Of a DNA stretch of 64,000 nucleotides, positions 41,974 through 50,388 are shown piece by piece. Source of the DNA: Bacteroidales bacterium (GTDB lineage Bacteria > Bacteroidota > Bacteroidia > Bacteroidales > UBA932); the NCBI GenBank assembly GCA_017527415.1, contig JAFXQA010000022.1, positions 79,091 to 143,090 of the forward strand, in the 5' to 3' direction. Made by a program: the position numbers and the translations under genes. The notes below the pieces were generated by a model. That model saw only the letters and a program-made list of their open reading frames with translations. It made no database searches and was not told the origin of the DNA. Every line of letters begins with the position of its first letter. Position 1 is the first letter of the stretch.

Positions 41974-42906
41974 ATGAAACCTACACTCTTAGTTCTTGCT
42001 GCCGGAATGGGCAGCCGTTACGGCGGACTCAAGCAGATGGACGGCCTCGGCCCCTCCGGAGAAACCATCATCGATTATTCCATCTATGACGCCGTGAAAG
42101 CCGGATTCGGCAAGGTTGTTTACATAGTGCGCGAGTATTTCCTCGAAGACATGAAGGCTCTTGTGGCCAAGAAGTATTCCAACGTCAAGTGCGTGGACGG
42201 CACTCCTCTGGAGTTCGTTTTCGTGACCCAGGAACTGGACAAGATCCCTGCCGGCTTCACCCTCAACCCCGAGCGCCAGAAGCCCTGGGGCACCGCGCAT
42301 GCAGTACTCATGGCGAAAGATGTGATAGACGGACCCTTCATCATCATCAACGGCGATGACTACTATGGCAAGGATTCCTTCAAGGTGGCCGCCGACTGGT
42401 GCCATGCCCATGAGAACACCACCGGGCAGTATGCCATAATCGGCTTCGAACTGGACAAGACCCTCTCCGAGAGCGGCAGCGTCTCCCGCGGCATCTGCCA
42501 CTACGATGCGAAGGGCGTGCTCACCAGCGTTGAGGAGCATCTGAACATCGCCAAGGAGGCCGACGGCAAGATCTACGGCGACAATTCCGTGAATGGCGAC
42601 ACCCATATCGTGCTGGACGGCAAGGCCCTCTGCTCCATGAACATGTGGGGTTTCACCCCGGATTATTTTGCTAAGAGCGAGGCCATCTTCAACGGCTTCC
42701 TGAAGGCAAATATCGGCGAGTTGAAGAAGGAGTTCTACATCCCTTACGCAATCGACTGCATGATCAAGGACGGCAGCGCTGCCACCGAGGTGCTCTCCAC
42801 TCCTTCGAGCTGGTTCGGCGTGACATATAAGGAAGACCGTCCCGGCGTAGTCGCAAAGTTCGCACAGCTTGTCGCCGACGGAGTTTATCCTTCACCCCTT
42901 TATTGA
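41974..42906 (+). CDS. NTP-transferase family (NDP-sugar pyrophosphorylase-like) protein
   Basis: The 310 residues start MKPTLLVLAAGMGSRYGGLK with the nucleotide-binding LAAGxGxR motif. The sugar-phosphate side has NGDDYYGKDSF, where the Asp-Asp pair would bind metal, and KPWGTAHAVLMAKDVIDGPF. It probably makes a nucleotide sugar or amino-alcohol conjugate; the substrate cannot be read from sequence. The stop is followed after one base by a CPBP protease gene, so these two may be co-transcribed. Confidence 0.85.
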   Translation: MKPTLLVLAAGMGSRYGGLKQMDGLGPSGETIIDYSIYDAVKAGFGKVVYIVREYFLEDMKALVAKKYSNVKCVDGTPLEFVFVTQELDKIPAGFTLNPERQKPWGTAHAVLMAKDVIDGPFIIINGDDYYGKDSFKVAADWCHAHENTTGQYAIIGFELDKTLSESGSVSRGICHYDAKGVLTSVEEHLNIAKEADGKIYGDNSVNGDTHIVLDGKALCSMNMWGFTPDYFAKSEAIFNGFLKANIGELKKEFYIPYAIDCMIKDGSAATEVLSTPSSWFGVTYKEDRPGVVAKFAQLVADGVYPSPLY

Positions 42907-42907
42907 T

Positions 42908-43801
42908 ATGGCGCGCCGCGGAAACTTCGATGTGCTTGGAAAGTTCTCCTGGTGCATTCCTTCGGGAGGGGATATCGTCATCCTTGTCCTGATGTTTCTC
43001 CTGGGTGCGCTGATAGGCTCCGGAGTGGTGCTGGTCGTGTCTCTTTTCATGGGCGAGAATTCAGCTGCTTTCGTGACAGCGTACTCCACCCTCATCTCCT
43101 ACCCTATCATGTTCATCCCTCCTATGATGTGGGCTGCAGGGCAGAGCCGCCGCAACCGCATGGAATACAAGGGCCTGGCGCTGGACAACGGCAATGTGGC
43201 GCCTCTTGGCTGGCTTTCCTGCGTGCTGATGGTGATGGCGGCCACCCTTGCCGCGGGGATAGTAGGTGACCTGTCCACTTCCTTGCTGCCGCCCATGCCT
43301 GCGTGGCTGGAGCAGGCTTTGAAGGGTCTTACGACAGGCAACTTCTGGATCAACTTCATCTGCGTGAGCCTCTTCGCCCCGTTCTTCGAGGAGTGGCTCT
43401 GCCGCGGAATGGTTGAGCGCGGCCTTCTCGGACGCGGCGTCAAGCCGGTCTGGGCCATCGTACTCTCGGCACTGTTCTTCGCAGTCATCCATCTTAACCC
43501 CTGGCAGGCTGTTCCAGCTTTCCTGCTTGGATGCCTGTTCGGATATGTCTACTATAAGACCGGCTCGCTGAAGCTCACCATGCTGATGCACTTCACGAAC
43601 AATACTTTCGCCCTGATGATCGGGCACGTGGATTCGCTGGAGAATGCCGAGACCTGGATGGATGTGCTCGGCCCCGGCTACTGGTACTGTTTCGCTGCCG
43701 CGGTGCTGCTTCTGGCGCTGGTGGTGATGGCTTTCGCCAAGATTCCTCTGGAAGGCAGCAAGGGCGCCTTCGAGGTGCTCCCTTCGGCATTCGAAGACTG
43801 A
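42908..43801 (+). CDS. CPBP family intramembrane metalloprotease
   Basis: ATG 42908, one base after the previous stop, gives 297 residues; a TTG start upstream is less likely. Eight or so membrane helices are seen. The CPBP motifs are present: FEEWLCRGMVERGLL (EExxxR), FFAVIHLNPWQ (motif 2 His) and MLMHFTNNTFALM (motif 3 with Asn). Members are Abi/Rce1-like proteases in the inner membrane, some of them linked to processing of peptides or bacteriocin immunity. The substrate is unknown. It abuts folP convergently with no gap. Confidence 0.87.
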   Translation: MARRGNFDVLGKFSWCIPSGGDIVILVLMFLLGALIGSGVVLVVSLFMGENSAAFVTAYSTLISYPIMFIPPMMWAAGQSRRNRMEYKGLALDNGNVAPLGWLSCVLMVMAATLAAGIVGDLSTSLLPPMPAWLEQALKGLTTGNFWINFICVSLFAPFFEEWLCRGMVERGLLGRGVKPVWAIVLSALFFAVIHLNPWQAVPAFLLGCLFGYVYYKTGSLKLTMLMHFTNNTFALMIGHVDSLENAETWMDVLGPGYWYCFAAAVLLLALVVMAFAKIPLEGSKGAFEVLPSAFED

Positions 43802-44521
43802 TCAGTGGATTCGCAGGATATCGGCGCCTCGCTCTACGGCGAGGCGTTCTGCGTATTGGGAGCCGGTATCCTGACCGGGAGCGAACGGATTGGGCGTGCG
43901 GGTGAAGCGCTTGTCGGCGACACCCACGAGTATGGGCCGGCCGAAGTGCTTGAATAAGTGCAGGTTTTCCAGCAATTCCCAGTTCTGCTCCGCCGTCTTT
44001 GCGAACCCGAATCCCGGATCCAGAATCCATTCGGTGATGCCTGATTTTTCAGCCTTGGCTGCAAACTGCTCGAAGTATTCATCCACCGCCTTCACAACAC
44101 CCTGGGGATAATCGGCGAGGGCATCCATGGAGCGGGGGTTGCCGCGTTTGTGCATGGCGATGTAGGGGAGTCCGAGTTCCGCGACGGTGGGTAGCATCGC
44201 CGGGTCGTCTTCTCCTGCGGAGATGTCGTTCACTATGAAGCGCCCTATCCTCCCGTATACGCGCCGGACGATTCCCGCATTGGTAGTGTCGATTGAAACG
44301 GCCGTTTTAACCAGAGCCAATGCCGGTTCCAGGCGCTGCCATTCGGTTTCGACAGGCACATCGGCCGCTCCAGGCCGGGTGGAGACGGCCCCGAAGTCGA
44401 TGATGCCGCAGCCTCGGCCCAGAAGCGTCTTCACACGCCGCCTGATGGCCGCCGGCGTCATCGCCCGCGTTTCCTCGCGGAAAGAATCCGGCGTCAGATT
44501 GACAACTCCCATCAGAATCAT
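43802..44521 (-). CDS. folP: Dihydropteroate synthase
   Basis: The 239 residues begin MILMGVVNLTPDSFREETRA and contain IIDFGAVSTRPGAADVPVET, both pterin/diphosphate-binding signatures, plus FIVNDISAGEDDP, PYIAMHKRGNPRSM and LDPGFGFAKTAEQNWELLEN. It joins p-aminobenzoate to the pterin pyrophosphate in folate synthesis. At 239 residues it is about 30 shorter than usual: the loop after PDSF lacks the Ser-Asp-Gly-Gly text and is compact. Key residues are retained. Confidence 0.92.
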   Translation of the reverse strand: MILMGVVNLTPDSFREETRAMTPAAIRRRVKTLLGRGCGIIDFGAVSTRPGAADVPVETEWQRLEPALALVKTAVSIDTTNAGIVRRVYGRIGRFIVNDISAGEDDPAMLPTVAELGLPYIAMHKRGNPRSMDALADYPQGVVKAVDEYFEQFAAKAEKSGITEWILDPGFGFAKTAEQNWELLENLHLFKHFGRPILVGVADKRFTRTPNPFAPGQDTGSQYAERLAVERGADILRIH

Positions 44522-44525
44522 AATA

Positions 44526-44533
44526 CAAAGGTA
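44526..44533 (-). promoter_or_regulatory. -7 box (TACCTTTG) for folP, leaderless arrangement
   Basis: On the minus strand TACCTTTG ends four bases before the folP ATG at 44521. Confidence 0.65.
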
Positions 44534-44559
44534 ATGAATTCTTTTGGGAATAGGAGACC

Positions 44560-44640
44560 GTTTTTTGCAAGTCTTTAATTGTCAGTCATTTACACAAACA
44601 GGTCGCTTATTTTTAAGCACCTGTTTGTGTAAATACTTAT
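44560..44640. repeat. Dispersed ACAGGTCG hairpin, copy 3 of 4
   Basis: ATTTACACAAACAGGT (44588-44603) pairs perfectly with 44619-44634. The left flank GCAAGTCTTTAATT resembles copy 1. It lies between the divergently placed folP promoter and the end of the ECF-S-like gene. Confidence 0.82.
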
Positions 44641-45170
44641 GAATCAGCAGTTTGCCGGAAACGGTCACTACGCCAAAAAAGGACGAAGCCGGCGGAAATC
44701 AGCACAGCCACCACCAGCTGGACCCAAAGGGCGGTGGAAACCAGTTCCATCTGCATCAGGCCGGCGCCAAGCACCAGAGCTTTCAGCCCATAGTAAAAGG
44801 CCTTGCTCAGCAGGATGGATGCGAATGCGGCGATGCCGACTCCGAATCTGCGACCGGAGAACATCCTCTCCAGCCAGACGAAGAGCAGAACGTTCACGCT
44901 AAGCTCCGCGGCAATCACAAGGCATTTCGGGAACACCGGATGCCCGGAAATGGCGAACGACACCAGCGGCAGGGCCACGCCAAGTACCAGTCCGTTGACC
45001 CGGCTGCGGCTGGCAATAAGCGCTCCAAGCACTGCCAGGCGCATGGGATCCAGCAGATAGAACGGCACGGCGGTCATGTGCGACAAAGCCGGAACCACAA
45101 GTACGAACAATAAAGCGACGGCATCGGTCAACCCGATGCCGATCGCTCTTTTACTTGCAACAACTGCCAT
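44637..45170 (-). CDS. Six-helix membrane protein, ECF transporter S-component-like
   Basis: ATG 45170 overlaps the rubrerythrin stop by one base and gives 177 residues with about six membrane helices. The segment GALIASRSRVNGLVLGVALP then LVSFAISGHPVFPKCLVIAA resembles S-components of energy-coupling-factor transporters, which bind a vitamin and share an ATPase module encoded elsewhere. Substrate unknown. It is coupled to rubrerythrin. No ECF ATPase gene lies nearby. The call rests on the hydrophobic pattern and one motif, so confidence is moderate. Confidence 0.6.
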   Translation of the reverse strand: MAVVASKRAIGIGLTDAVALLFVLVVPALSHMTAVPFYLLDPMRLAVLGALIASRSRVNGLVLGVALPLVSFAISGHPVFPKCLVIAAELSVNVLLFVWLERMFSGRRFGVGIAAFASILLSKAFYYGLKALVLGAGLMQMELVSTALWVQLVVAVLISAGFVLFWRSDRFRQTADS

Positions 45171-45709
45171 TAGTAGTTCTCCTTGTGAACCTCGAAATAG
45201 GACTGAGGATGTGCACACACGGGGCACATGGCGGGAGCTTTTGTGCCGACCACGATGTGGCCGCAGTTGCGGCATTCCCACACCTTGACCTCGGATTTCT
45301 CGAACACCTGTGCAGTCTCGACATTCTTAAGAAGTGCACGATAGCGCTCTTCGTGCCTCTTTTCGATGGCGGCGACCATACGGAATTTGGCTGCAAGGGG
45401 CTTGAAGCCTTCGGCCTCGGCCGTCTTGGCAAAGCCCTCGTACATGTCGGTCCATTCGTAGTTTTCGCCTTCTGCAGCGGCTGCAAGGTTGGCGGCGGTG
45501 TCGCCTATGCCCTCGAGTTCCTTGAACCACATCTTGGCGTGTTCTTTTTCGTTATCGGCAGTCTCCAAAAACAGGGCTGCGATCTGCTCGAAGCCTTCTT
45601 TCTTGGCTGCGGATGCGAAATAGGTGTACTTGTTGCGTGCCTGGGACTCTCCGGCGAATGCGGCCTGGAGGTTCTTCTCGGTCTGGGTTCCAGCGTATTT
45701 GTTTGCCAT
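45170..45709 (-). CDS. rbr: Rubrerythrin
   Basis: The 179 residues have a ferritin-like diiron domain ([57 protein letters not shown]) and a C-terminal rubredoxin domain with two Cys pairs ([24 protein letters not shown]). It reduces hydrogen peroxide in anaerobes. A -7 box (45739-45746) stands 29 bases upstream. It is the first gene of a pair with the ECF-S-like protein. Confidence 0.97.
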   Translation of the reverse strand: MANKYAGTQTEKNLQAAFAGESQARNKYTYFASAAKKEGFEQIAALFLETADNEKEHAKMWFKELEGIGDTAANLAAAAEGENYEWTDMYEGFAKTAEAEGFKPLAAKFRMVAAIEKRHEERYRALLKNVETAQVFEKSEVKVWECRNCGHIVVGTKAPAMCPVCAHPQSYFEVHKENY

Positions 45710-45738
45710 AATATTGAATGATTGGTTTTGTCTCTTTG

Positions 45739-45786
45739 CAAAGATAAAAAAATAATCGGGTTTCAGTTCGGAAAATGCTATCTTTG
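45739..45786. promoter_or_regulatory. Divergent promoters for rubrerythrin and sppA
   Basis: TATCTTTG occurs on the minus strand at 45739-45746 for rubrerythrin and on the plus strand at 45779-45786 for sppA. Leaders are about 29 and 22 bases. Confidence 0.7.
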
Positions 45787-45808
45787 CACAAAAGATAATT
45801 CACTGCGC

Positions 45809-47530
45809 ATGAAACAGTTTTGGAAAATGCTCCTGGCCGTCATCTGCGGCCTCCTTATCGTAAACCTGATTGTGTTCTTCATTTTTGCAGGCATCTTCGG
45901 TTCTGCCGCATCCGGAACCTCAGGAAGCACCGTGCTCCCCAGGACAGGCGTCCTGGCCATAGACCTGTCTGAAGTCACCATCACCGAGCAGGAACTCCCT
46001 GCCGATCCCATGGCTATGATGCAGGGGCAGATGCAGACTACGCTCGGCATCTATAAGGCAGTCCAGGCCATAAATATTGCTGCATCCGACCCCGGCGTCA
46101 AGTACATTTACCTGAAAGCCGACGGCAGCACCACGGGCATCTCCACGATTGGAGAGCTTCGAAAAGCTCTGGATAATTTCCGCCGCAGCGGCAAGGCCGT
46201 CATTGCCTGGACCGAGGCTCCGGGCATCGGCAGCTTCTACCTCAACTCCGTGGCCGACAAGATATATCTGTCTGAATATCAGGGAGGCAACATTGCCATG
46301 GTGGGTCTCTGCGCCCAGTCTTTCTACCTCAAAGACCTGCTGGACAAAGCGGGGCTCAACATGCAGCTCATCCGTCACGGCAAGTATAAATCGGCAGGCG
46401 AAATGTATGTGCGCAACTCTCCCAGCGAAGAGAACAAGGAGCAGTACGACCGTATGGTGAACGCCATGTGGGAAACCATAGGCAAGACCATAGCCGAAAG
46501 CCGGGGTATCTCTTTCGATGCCCTTAACAGAATGGTAGACAACCTGGAGCTCTGCCTGCCCGAAGATTTTCTCGCCGCAGGGCTGGTGGATGGCGTTTTC
46601 AGCCGCGATTCCCTCAAGCAGCGCCTGGCAGCCCTCGCCGTGGAAAAGGACTTCAAAGACGTGAAATTCATCCCCTTCGCCGATTATGCCAATGCCAAGG
46701 TAGTGCCCAATTTCCGCGCAAAGGACAAGATTGCCGTTCTCTACACGAATGGTGAGATCATAGACGGCAAGGAGCTGAACAATGTTGCGGGAGACCGCTT
46801 CATCAAGGTCATCGACCAGATCCGTGCCGACAAGGGCATCAAAGCGGTGGTGCTGCGTGTGAATTCCCCTGGCGGAAGCGTGATGGCATCCGAAAAGATC
46901 AAACATGAACTCGATCTGCTGGAGGTCCCCGTCATCGCCTCTTATGGCGAACTCGCAGCATCCGGCGGATACTGGATCTCCAATGGCTGCGACAAGATAT
47001 TCTCCGATCCCACGACCCTCACGGGTTCGATCGGTGTGTTCGGCATGATCCCCGAAGCCAGCAAGACCTTGAAGAACGTGGCACACGTGGGCGTCTACTC
47101 AGCAAAAACCCACAAGCATGCAGACATGACACGCCTCACCCGTCCCTTCGACCAGGCGGAATACAACTACATGCTGCGCAGCATAGAGGCCATCTACGAC
47201 AAGTTCACCACCATCGTTGCAGAAGGCCGGAACCTGGAGAAGAAGCGTGTGGATGAAATCGGCCAGGGCCGGGTCTGGGCCGGAACGGATGCTCTTCAGA
47301 TAGGTCTGGTAGATGAAATCGGGACCCTGGAAGATGCCATCAGCTATGCTGCTTCATCCATCGGCGCAAGCGAGTTCTGCGTGCTGGAGTATCCGAAGCC
47401 TCTCACCACCATGGAAAGCCTGATGGCCGCCTTCGGGCAGACCACTGAGCATGACTATGTGAAGGCCTTCCAGAAACTGGCGGAGCCCCAGGTCATTGCA
47501 CGCATGCCTTATCAGGTGGTGGTTTACTAA
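45809..47530 (+). CDS. sppA: Signal peptide peptidase SppA, long (67K) type
   Basis: ATG 45809 after the -7 box gives 573 residues; the frame is open upstream but untranslated. One membrane anchor (MLLAVICGLLIVNLIVFFIF) leads two tandem S49 domains. The general-base Lys lies in SVADKIYLSEYQGG of the first domain, and the nucleophile Ser in GELAASGGYWISNGCDKIF of the second, the split active site of long SppA. It degrades leftover signal peptides in the inner membrane. Its last four bases overlap the convergent DoxX-like gene. Confidence 0.94.
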   Translation: MKQFWKMLLAVICGLLIVNLIVFFIFAGIFGSAASGTSGSTVLPRTGVLAIDLSEVTITEQELPADPMAMMQGQMQTTLGIYKAVQAINIAASDPGVKYIYLKADGSTTGISTIGELRKALDNFRRSGKAVIAWTEAPGIGSFYLNSVADKIYLSEYQGGNIAMVGLCAQSFYLKDLLDKAGLNMQLIRHGKYKSAGEMYVRNSPSEENKEQYDRMVNAMWETIGKTIAESRGISFDALNRMVDNLELCLPEDFLAAGLVDGVFSRDSLKQRLAALAVEKDFKDVKFIPFADYANAKVVPNFRAKDKIAVLYTNGEIIDGKELNNVAGDRFIKVIDQIRADKGIKAVVLRVNSPGGSVMASEKIKHELDLLEVPVIASYGELAASGGYWISNGCDKIFSDPTTLTGSIGVFGMIPEASKTLKNVAHVGVYSAKTHKHADMTRLTRPFDQAEYNYMLRSIEAIYDKFTTIVAEGRNLEKKRVDEIGQGRVWAGTDALQIGLVDEIGTLEDAISYAASSIGASEFCVLEYPKPLTTMESLMAAFGQTTEHDYVKAFQKLAEPQVIARMPYQVVVY

Positions 47531-48546
47531 AGCAGCATCAATACTGCAAACACACAGAGGGTGAACCCCTGGAACAGGGCCCTGGTGCGATTCTGCCGCG
47601 CAAGCAGCACATCCATCGGGGCTTTCTCTTTTATGCCGGCCAGTTCGTCGGAAGAGGGCAAACTGCGGAAAGCCCATTTGCGTATGATCTGTCCGTCGGA
47701 GATATAGGTCGCGCCCCCGTTGGAACGGTTCAGAGTGAGGAGTTCCTTGCGATCGGCAAAGTAAGTTCTGGCCAGAAGGGCGGGATTTACCCCCTGCTCC
47801 GCCATCTCATCAGGCGTGGTGGCCATCAGGAGCAGCGTTGTAAAGCCGTTTTCCGAAGCCATCCGGGCGAATTCGGCAAGGCGGTCTGTATCTTCTTTTT
47901 TCAATTTGTCGTAGGCAGATACCACCAGCACATTTCCTCCTGATGCCAACGAATCCGCATACACATAGTTGGCATCGTAGAAGAAGAGCGGCTGTTCATC
48001 CAGCTCCACACCCGGCTTGAAGTCCGTATAGTCCCGAAGGGGGATGGAAAGGCTGCTGAACAGCAGGAACAATACCAGTGAAACCGCCGCAAGCGAAAAA
48101 CTTACGTACTTGATACGCTGGGGCAGGCCCAGACTGCCGACAGGAATGAAGGCCAGGCACCAGAGGGCATCCAGGATCAGGTTTTTCAGCAGAGTCTGGG
48201 CATGGCTGAGATGGATGATCTCCCCGAAACAGCCGCAGTCCATCGCTGGTTTTGCGAGGTAGAGGATTATGGTGAGAATGGTGAAAAGGGCCAGCATACT
48301 GCCGCTGGCGATGGCAATCACCTTGCGCCATACACCCGCTATGAGGGCGGCGCCGAGCAGGCTCTCGACCAGGGCAAGGGCGCAAGCTATGAACCTGGAG
48401 GCTTCTTTCAGGAAGCCCAGATGGAAGAACTTAAGATACTCTTCCATCACCAGGCCGGAGCCCACCGGGTCCATCATCTTGAGGATGCCTGCTACGAGCA
48501 GGACCATCCCTATGATAACCGCGCAAATCCTTTTGAATCCATTCAT
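47527..48546 (-). CDS. DoxX/MauE-like membrane protein (BT_3928-type)
   Basis: The 339 residues begin with a four-helix DoxX/MauE-like part: RICAVIIGMVLLVAGILKMM, then EASRFIACALALVESLLGAA and LALFTILTIILYLAKPAMDC with the paired Cys in DCGCFGE. A periplasmic thioredoxin-like domain (NVLVVSAYDKLKKEDTDRLA) and a final helix follow. Such proteins of Bacteroidales are thought to act in envelope redox, since MauE-type proteins are linked to disulfide chemistry. Function here is not shown. It overlaps tmk by four bases. Confidence 0.75.
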   Translation of the reverse strand: MNGFKRICAVIIGMVLLVAGILKMMDPVGSGLVMEEYLKFFHLGFLKEASRFIACALALVESLLGAALIAGVWRKVIAIASGSMLALFTILTIILYLAKPAMDCGCFGEIIHLSHAQTLLKNLILDALWCLAFIPVGSLGLPQRIKYVSFSLAAVSLVLFLLFSSLSIPLRDYTDFKPGVELDEQPLFFYDANYVYADSLASGGNVLVVSAYDKLKKEDTDRLAEFARMASENGFTTLLLMATTPDEMAEQGVNPALLARTYFADRKELLTLNRSNGGATYISDGQIIRKWAFRSLPSSDELAGIKEKAPMDVLLARQNRTRALFQGFTLCVFAVLMLL

Positions 48547-49220
48547 AACACGCTTTCTACCAGGGTTCTGATTTTGGCGAAGATGTCGTCCGGAGGGAGC
48601 ATTCCACCATCGGCATCGGAGCAGTCCACCACCTGCAGGCTCCTGTCTACCTCCGCTTGGCGCAGATACATCGCCCGCACGCGCTTCTGGAACTCGATAT
48701 CCGCTTCGTGGATGTCCTGCGCATGATGCAGGTATGCCCGGTCGGCGCCTTTGCGCTCAGACTGTATGTTCTTCTCGACGAATCCTATGGGGACGTTCAG
48801 GAAGATGTTGAGGTCCGGACGCGGCTCGTCGAACTCACCGAATTCGGTATTGATGATCCACTCCCGAAGTGCCTCCGCTTCATTTTCATCAGGCAGTTTT
48901 GCGCACTGATAGGCAATGTTGGAATATACATATCGGTCCAGCAGCACAGTGGCCCCGTCGGCAATCGCCTTCCTGATCTGAGGAGCCGCGCCATGGCGGT
49001 CTTCAGCAAAGAGCAGGGCCACAAGCTGTGGGTGCACCTGGTCTATCGGTCCGAATTCCCCGCGAAGGAAACGGCTTATCAGCCCGCCGTATACGGGTGC
49101 CTCGTAGCGCGGGAAATGAATGTATTCCAGCTTCGGGCACTTCTGCCCGAGATAATCGCGGAGTTTTTGCACCTGGGTGGATTTTCCGGCCCCATCCAAG
49201 CCTTCGAGTACGATGAGCAT
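48543..49220 (-). CDS. tmk: Thymidylate kinase
   Basis: ATG 49220 gives 225 residues starting MLIVLEGLDGAGKSTQVQKL with the P-loop; the frame upstream is untranslated. LLDRYVYSNIAYQCAKLPDE is the DRY motif, and the LID region follows (IGFVEKNIQSERKGADRAYL). It converts dTMP to dTDP. Insertions relative to the E. coli enzyme (about 213 residues) are minor. It has a leaderless-type promoter and overlaps the DoxX-like gene by four bases. Confidence 0.95.
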   Translation of the reverse strand: MLIVLEGLDGAGKSTQVQKLRDYLGQKCPKLEYIHFPRYEAPVYGGLISRFLRGEFGPIDQVHPQLVALLFAEDRHGAAPQIRKAIADGATVLLDRYVYSNIAYQCAKLPDENEAEALREWIINTEFGEFDEPRPDLNIFLNVPIGFVEKNIQSERKGADRAYLHHAQDIHEADIEFQKRVRAMYLRQAEVDRSLQVVDCSDADGGMLPPDDIFAKIRTLVESVL

Positions 49221-49226
49221 AGAGTA

Positions 49227-49234
49227 CAAAGTTA
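49227..49234 (-). promoter_or_regulatory. -7 box (TAACTTTG) for tmk, leaderless arrangement
   Basis: On the minus strand TAACTTTG ends six bases before the tmk ATG at 49220. Confidence 0.65.
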
Positions 49235-49263
49235 AGCGAGAGCCGAGAGAAATGCAAATAAAA

Positions 49264-50388
49264 CTATAGCCTGAATCCGAGCCGGGCGAGGCGCTCTGCC
49301 ATTTCGGGGGTGCCGCCAAGCAGGTGCACCGTAAATGAGGTAAACTCGCGGCGCACTGCATAGTCCCCGCGGAGTCTCTCGAATGCACGCAGATCAGCAC
49401 GCAGTGCATTGCTGTCAGCGCTGATATCATAAGTGTGCAGCACTGCTTCGGTGAGTACTTCCTGTGCCGTCTTTCCGGCAGCATCTATTTCAAAATCAAG
49501 CGTTTGCGGCGGATCTGGAATGTCTGTAGCCTTCCAGTCCGTCAGGGGCAGGCCAAGCACTTCGGCAACCACCCGTACCGCCGCGGTGGTGCCGTTTGCC
49601 TTGCCGTCGGCGGAATAACCCGCAATATGAGGAGTGCTTAAATCCAGCAGCTTTACCAGCTCCGGATCCAGATCCGGTTCACCTTCCCATACATCCAGGC
49701 AGGCGCCGGCAAGATGCCCGGAGGCCAGCGCGGCCTTCAGCGCCCTGTTGTCCACCACCGGGCCGCGGGAAGAGTTGATGAGTATCTGCGTCGGCCGCAT
49801 CTGCGCCAGCCTGGCCTCGTCAAAGAGGTGCCAGGTGGCATCGGGTCCGTCTTTCTGCAAAGGCACGTGGAGGGTAATGATATCGCTGTGGGCCACCAGA
49901 TAATCCAAGTCAACGAAAGCGGATGGCCCTTCGCGTCGTTCGCGCGGCGGATCGTTCAGCAGCACTTTCATCCCCAGGATGGAGGCGGCTTCCGCCACCT
50001 TGCTGCCAACGTTGCCGACACCCAACACGCCAAGCGTCATTTTGGACAGGTCCAGCCCGCGGTTCCGGGCAAGTGTAACCAGCAGGGCGGTGATGTACTG
50101 CTTTACGCTCCAGCTGTTGCATCCCGGGGCGTTCCGCCAGATGATGCCGTTGGCCTCACACCAGGCGGTGTCGATGTGATCGAACCCTATGGTGGCGGTG
50201 GCAATCACCTTCACCCTGGAGCCGGCCAGAAGAGCTTCATTGCATATGGTGCGGGTTCGGGTTATCAGTGCATCCGCATCTTTTACCACTTCCGCCGTCG
50301 TTTCCTTTCCGGGGAGATAGACCACGTCCGCGTAAGGCTCCAGGGCCCCGTGGAGAAAAGGTATTTTATTATCTGCGATTATTTTCAT
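49264..50388 (-). CDS. pdxB: Erythronate-4-phosphate dehydrogenase PdxB
   Basis: ATG 50388 overlaps the larA-type stop (TGATGA) and gives 374 residues starting MKIIADNKIPFLHGALEPYA. The D-2-hydroxyacid dehydrogenase fold is evident: NAPGCNSWSVKQYI, the NAD-binding GVLGVGNVGSKVAEAA, INSSRGPVVDNRAL and TPHIAGYSADGKANGT with the catalytic His. The C-terminal PdxB dimerisation domain is present, which separates it from SerA. It acts in pyridoxal phosphate synthesis by the deoxyxylulose-independent opening steps. Other pdx genes are not in the window. Confidence 0.93.
   Translation of the reverse strand: MKIIADNKIPFLHGALEPYADVVYLPGKETTAEVVKDADALITRTRTICNEALLAGSRVKVIATATIGFDHIDTAWCEANGIIWRNAPGCNSWSVKQYITALLVTLARNRGLDLSKMTLGVLGVGNVGSKVAEAASILGMKVLLNDPPRERREGPSAFVDLDYLVAHSDIITLHVPLQKDGPDATWHLFDEARLAQMRPTQILINSSRGPVVDNRALKAALASGHLAGACLDVWEGEPDLDPELVKLLDLSTPHIAGYSADGKANGTTAAVRVVAEVLGLPLTDWKATDIPDPPQTLDFEIDAAGKTAQEVLTEAVLHTYDISADSNALRADLRAFERLRGDYAVRREFTSFTVHLLGGTPEMAERLARLGFRL

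Noticed and set aside
49221-49484. Upstream extension of the thymidylate kinase frame
   Set aside because: The P-loop normally begins a few residues after the start, and the promoter lies at 49227-49234, so the upstream 88 codons are not translated.
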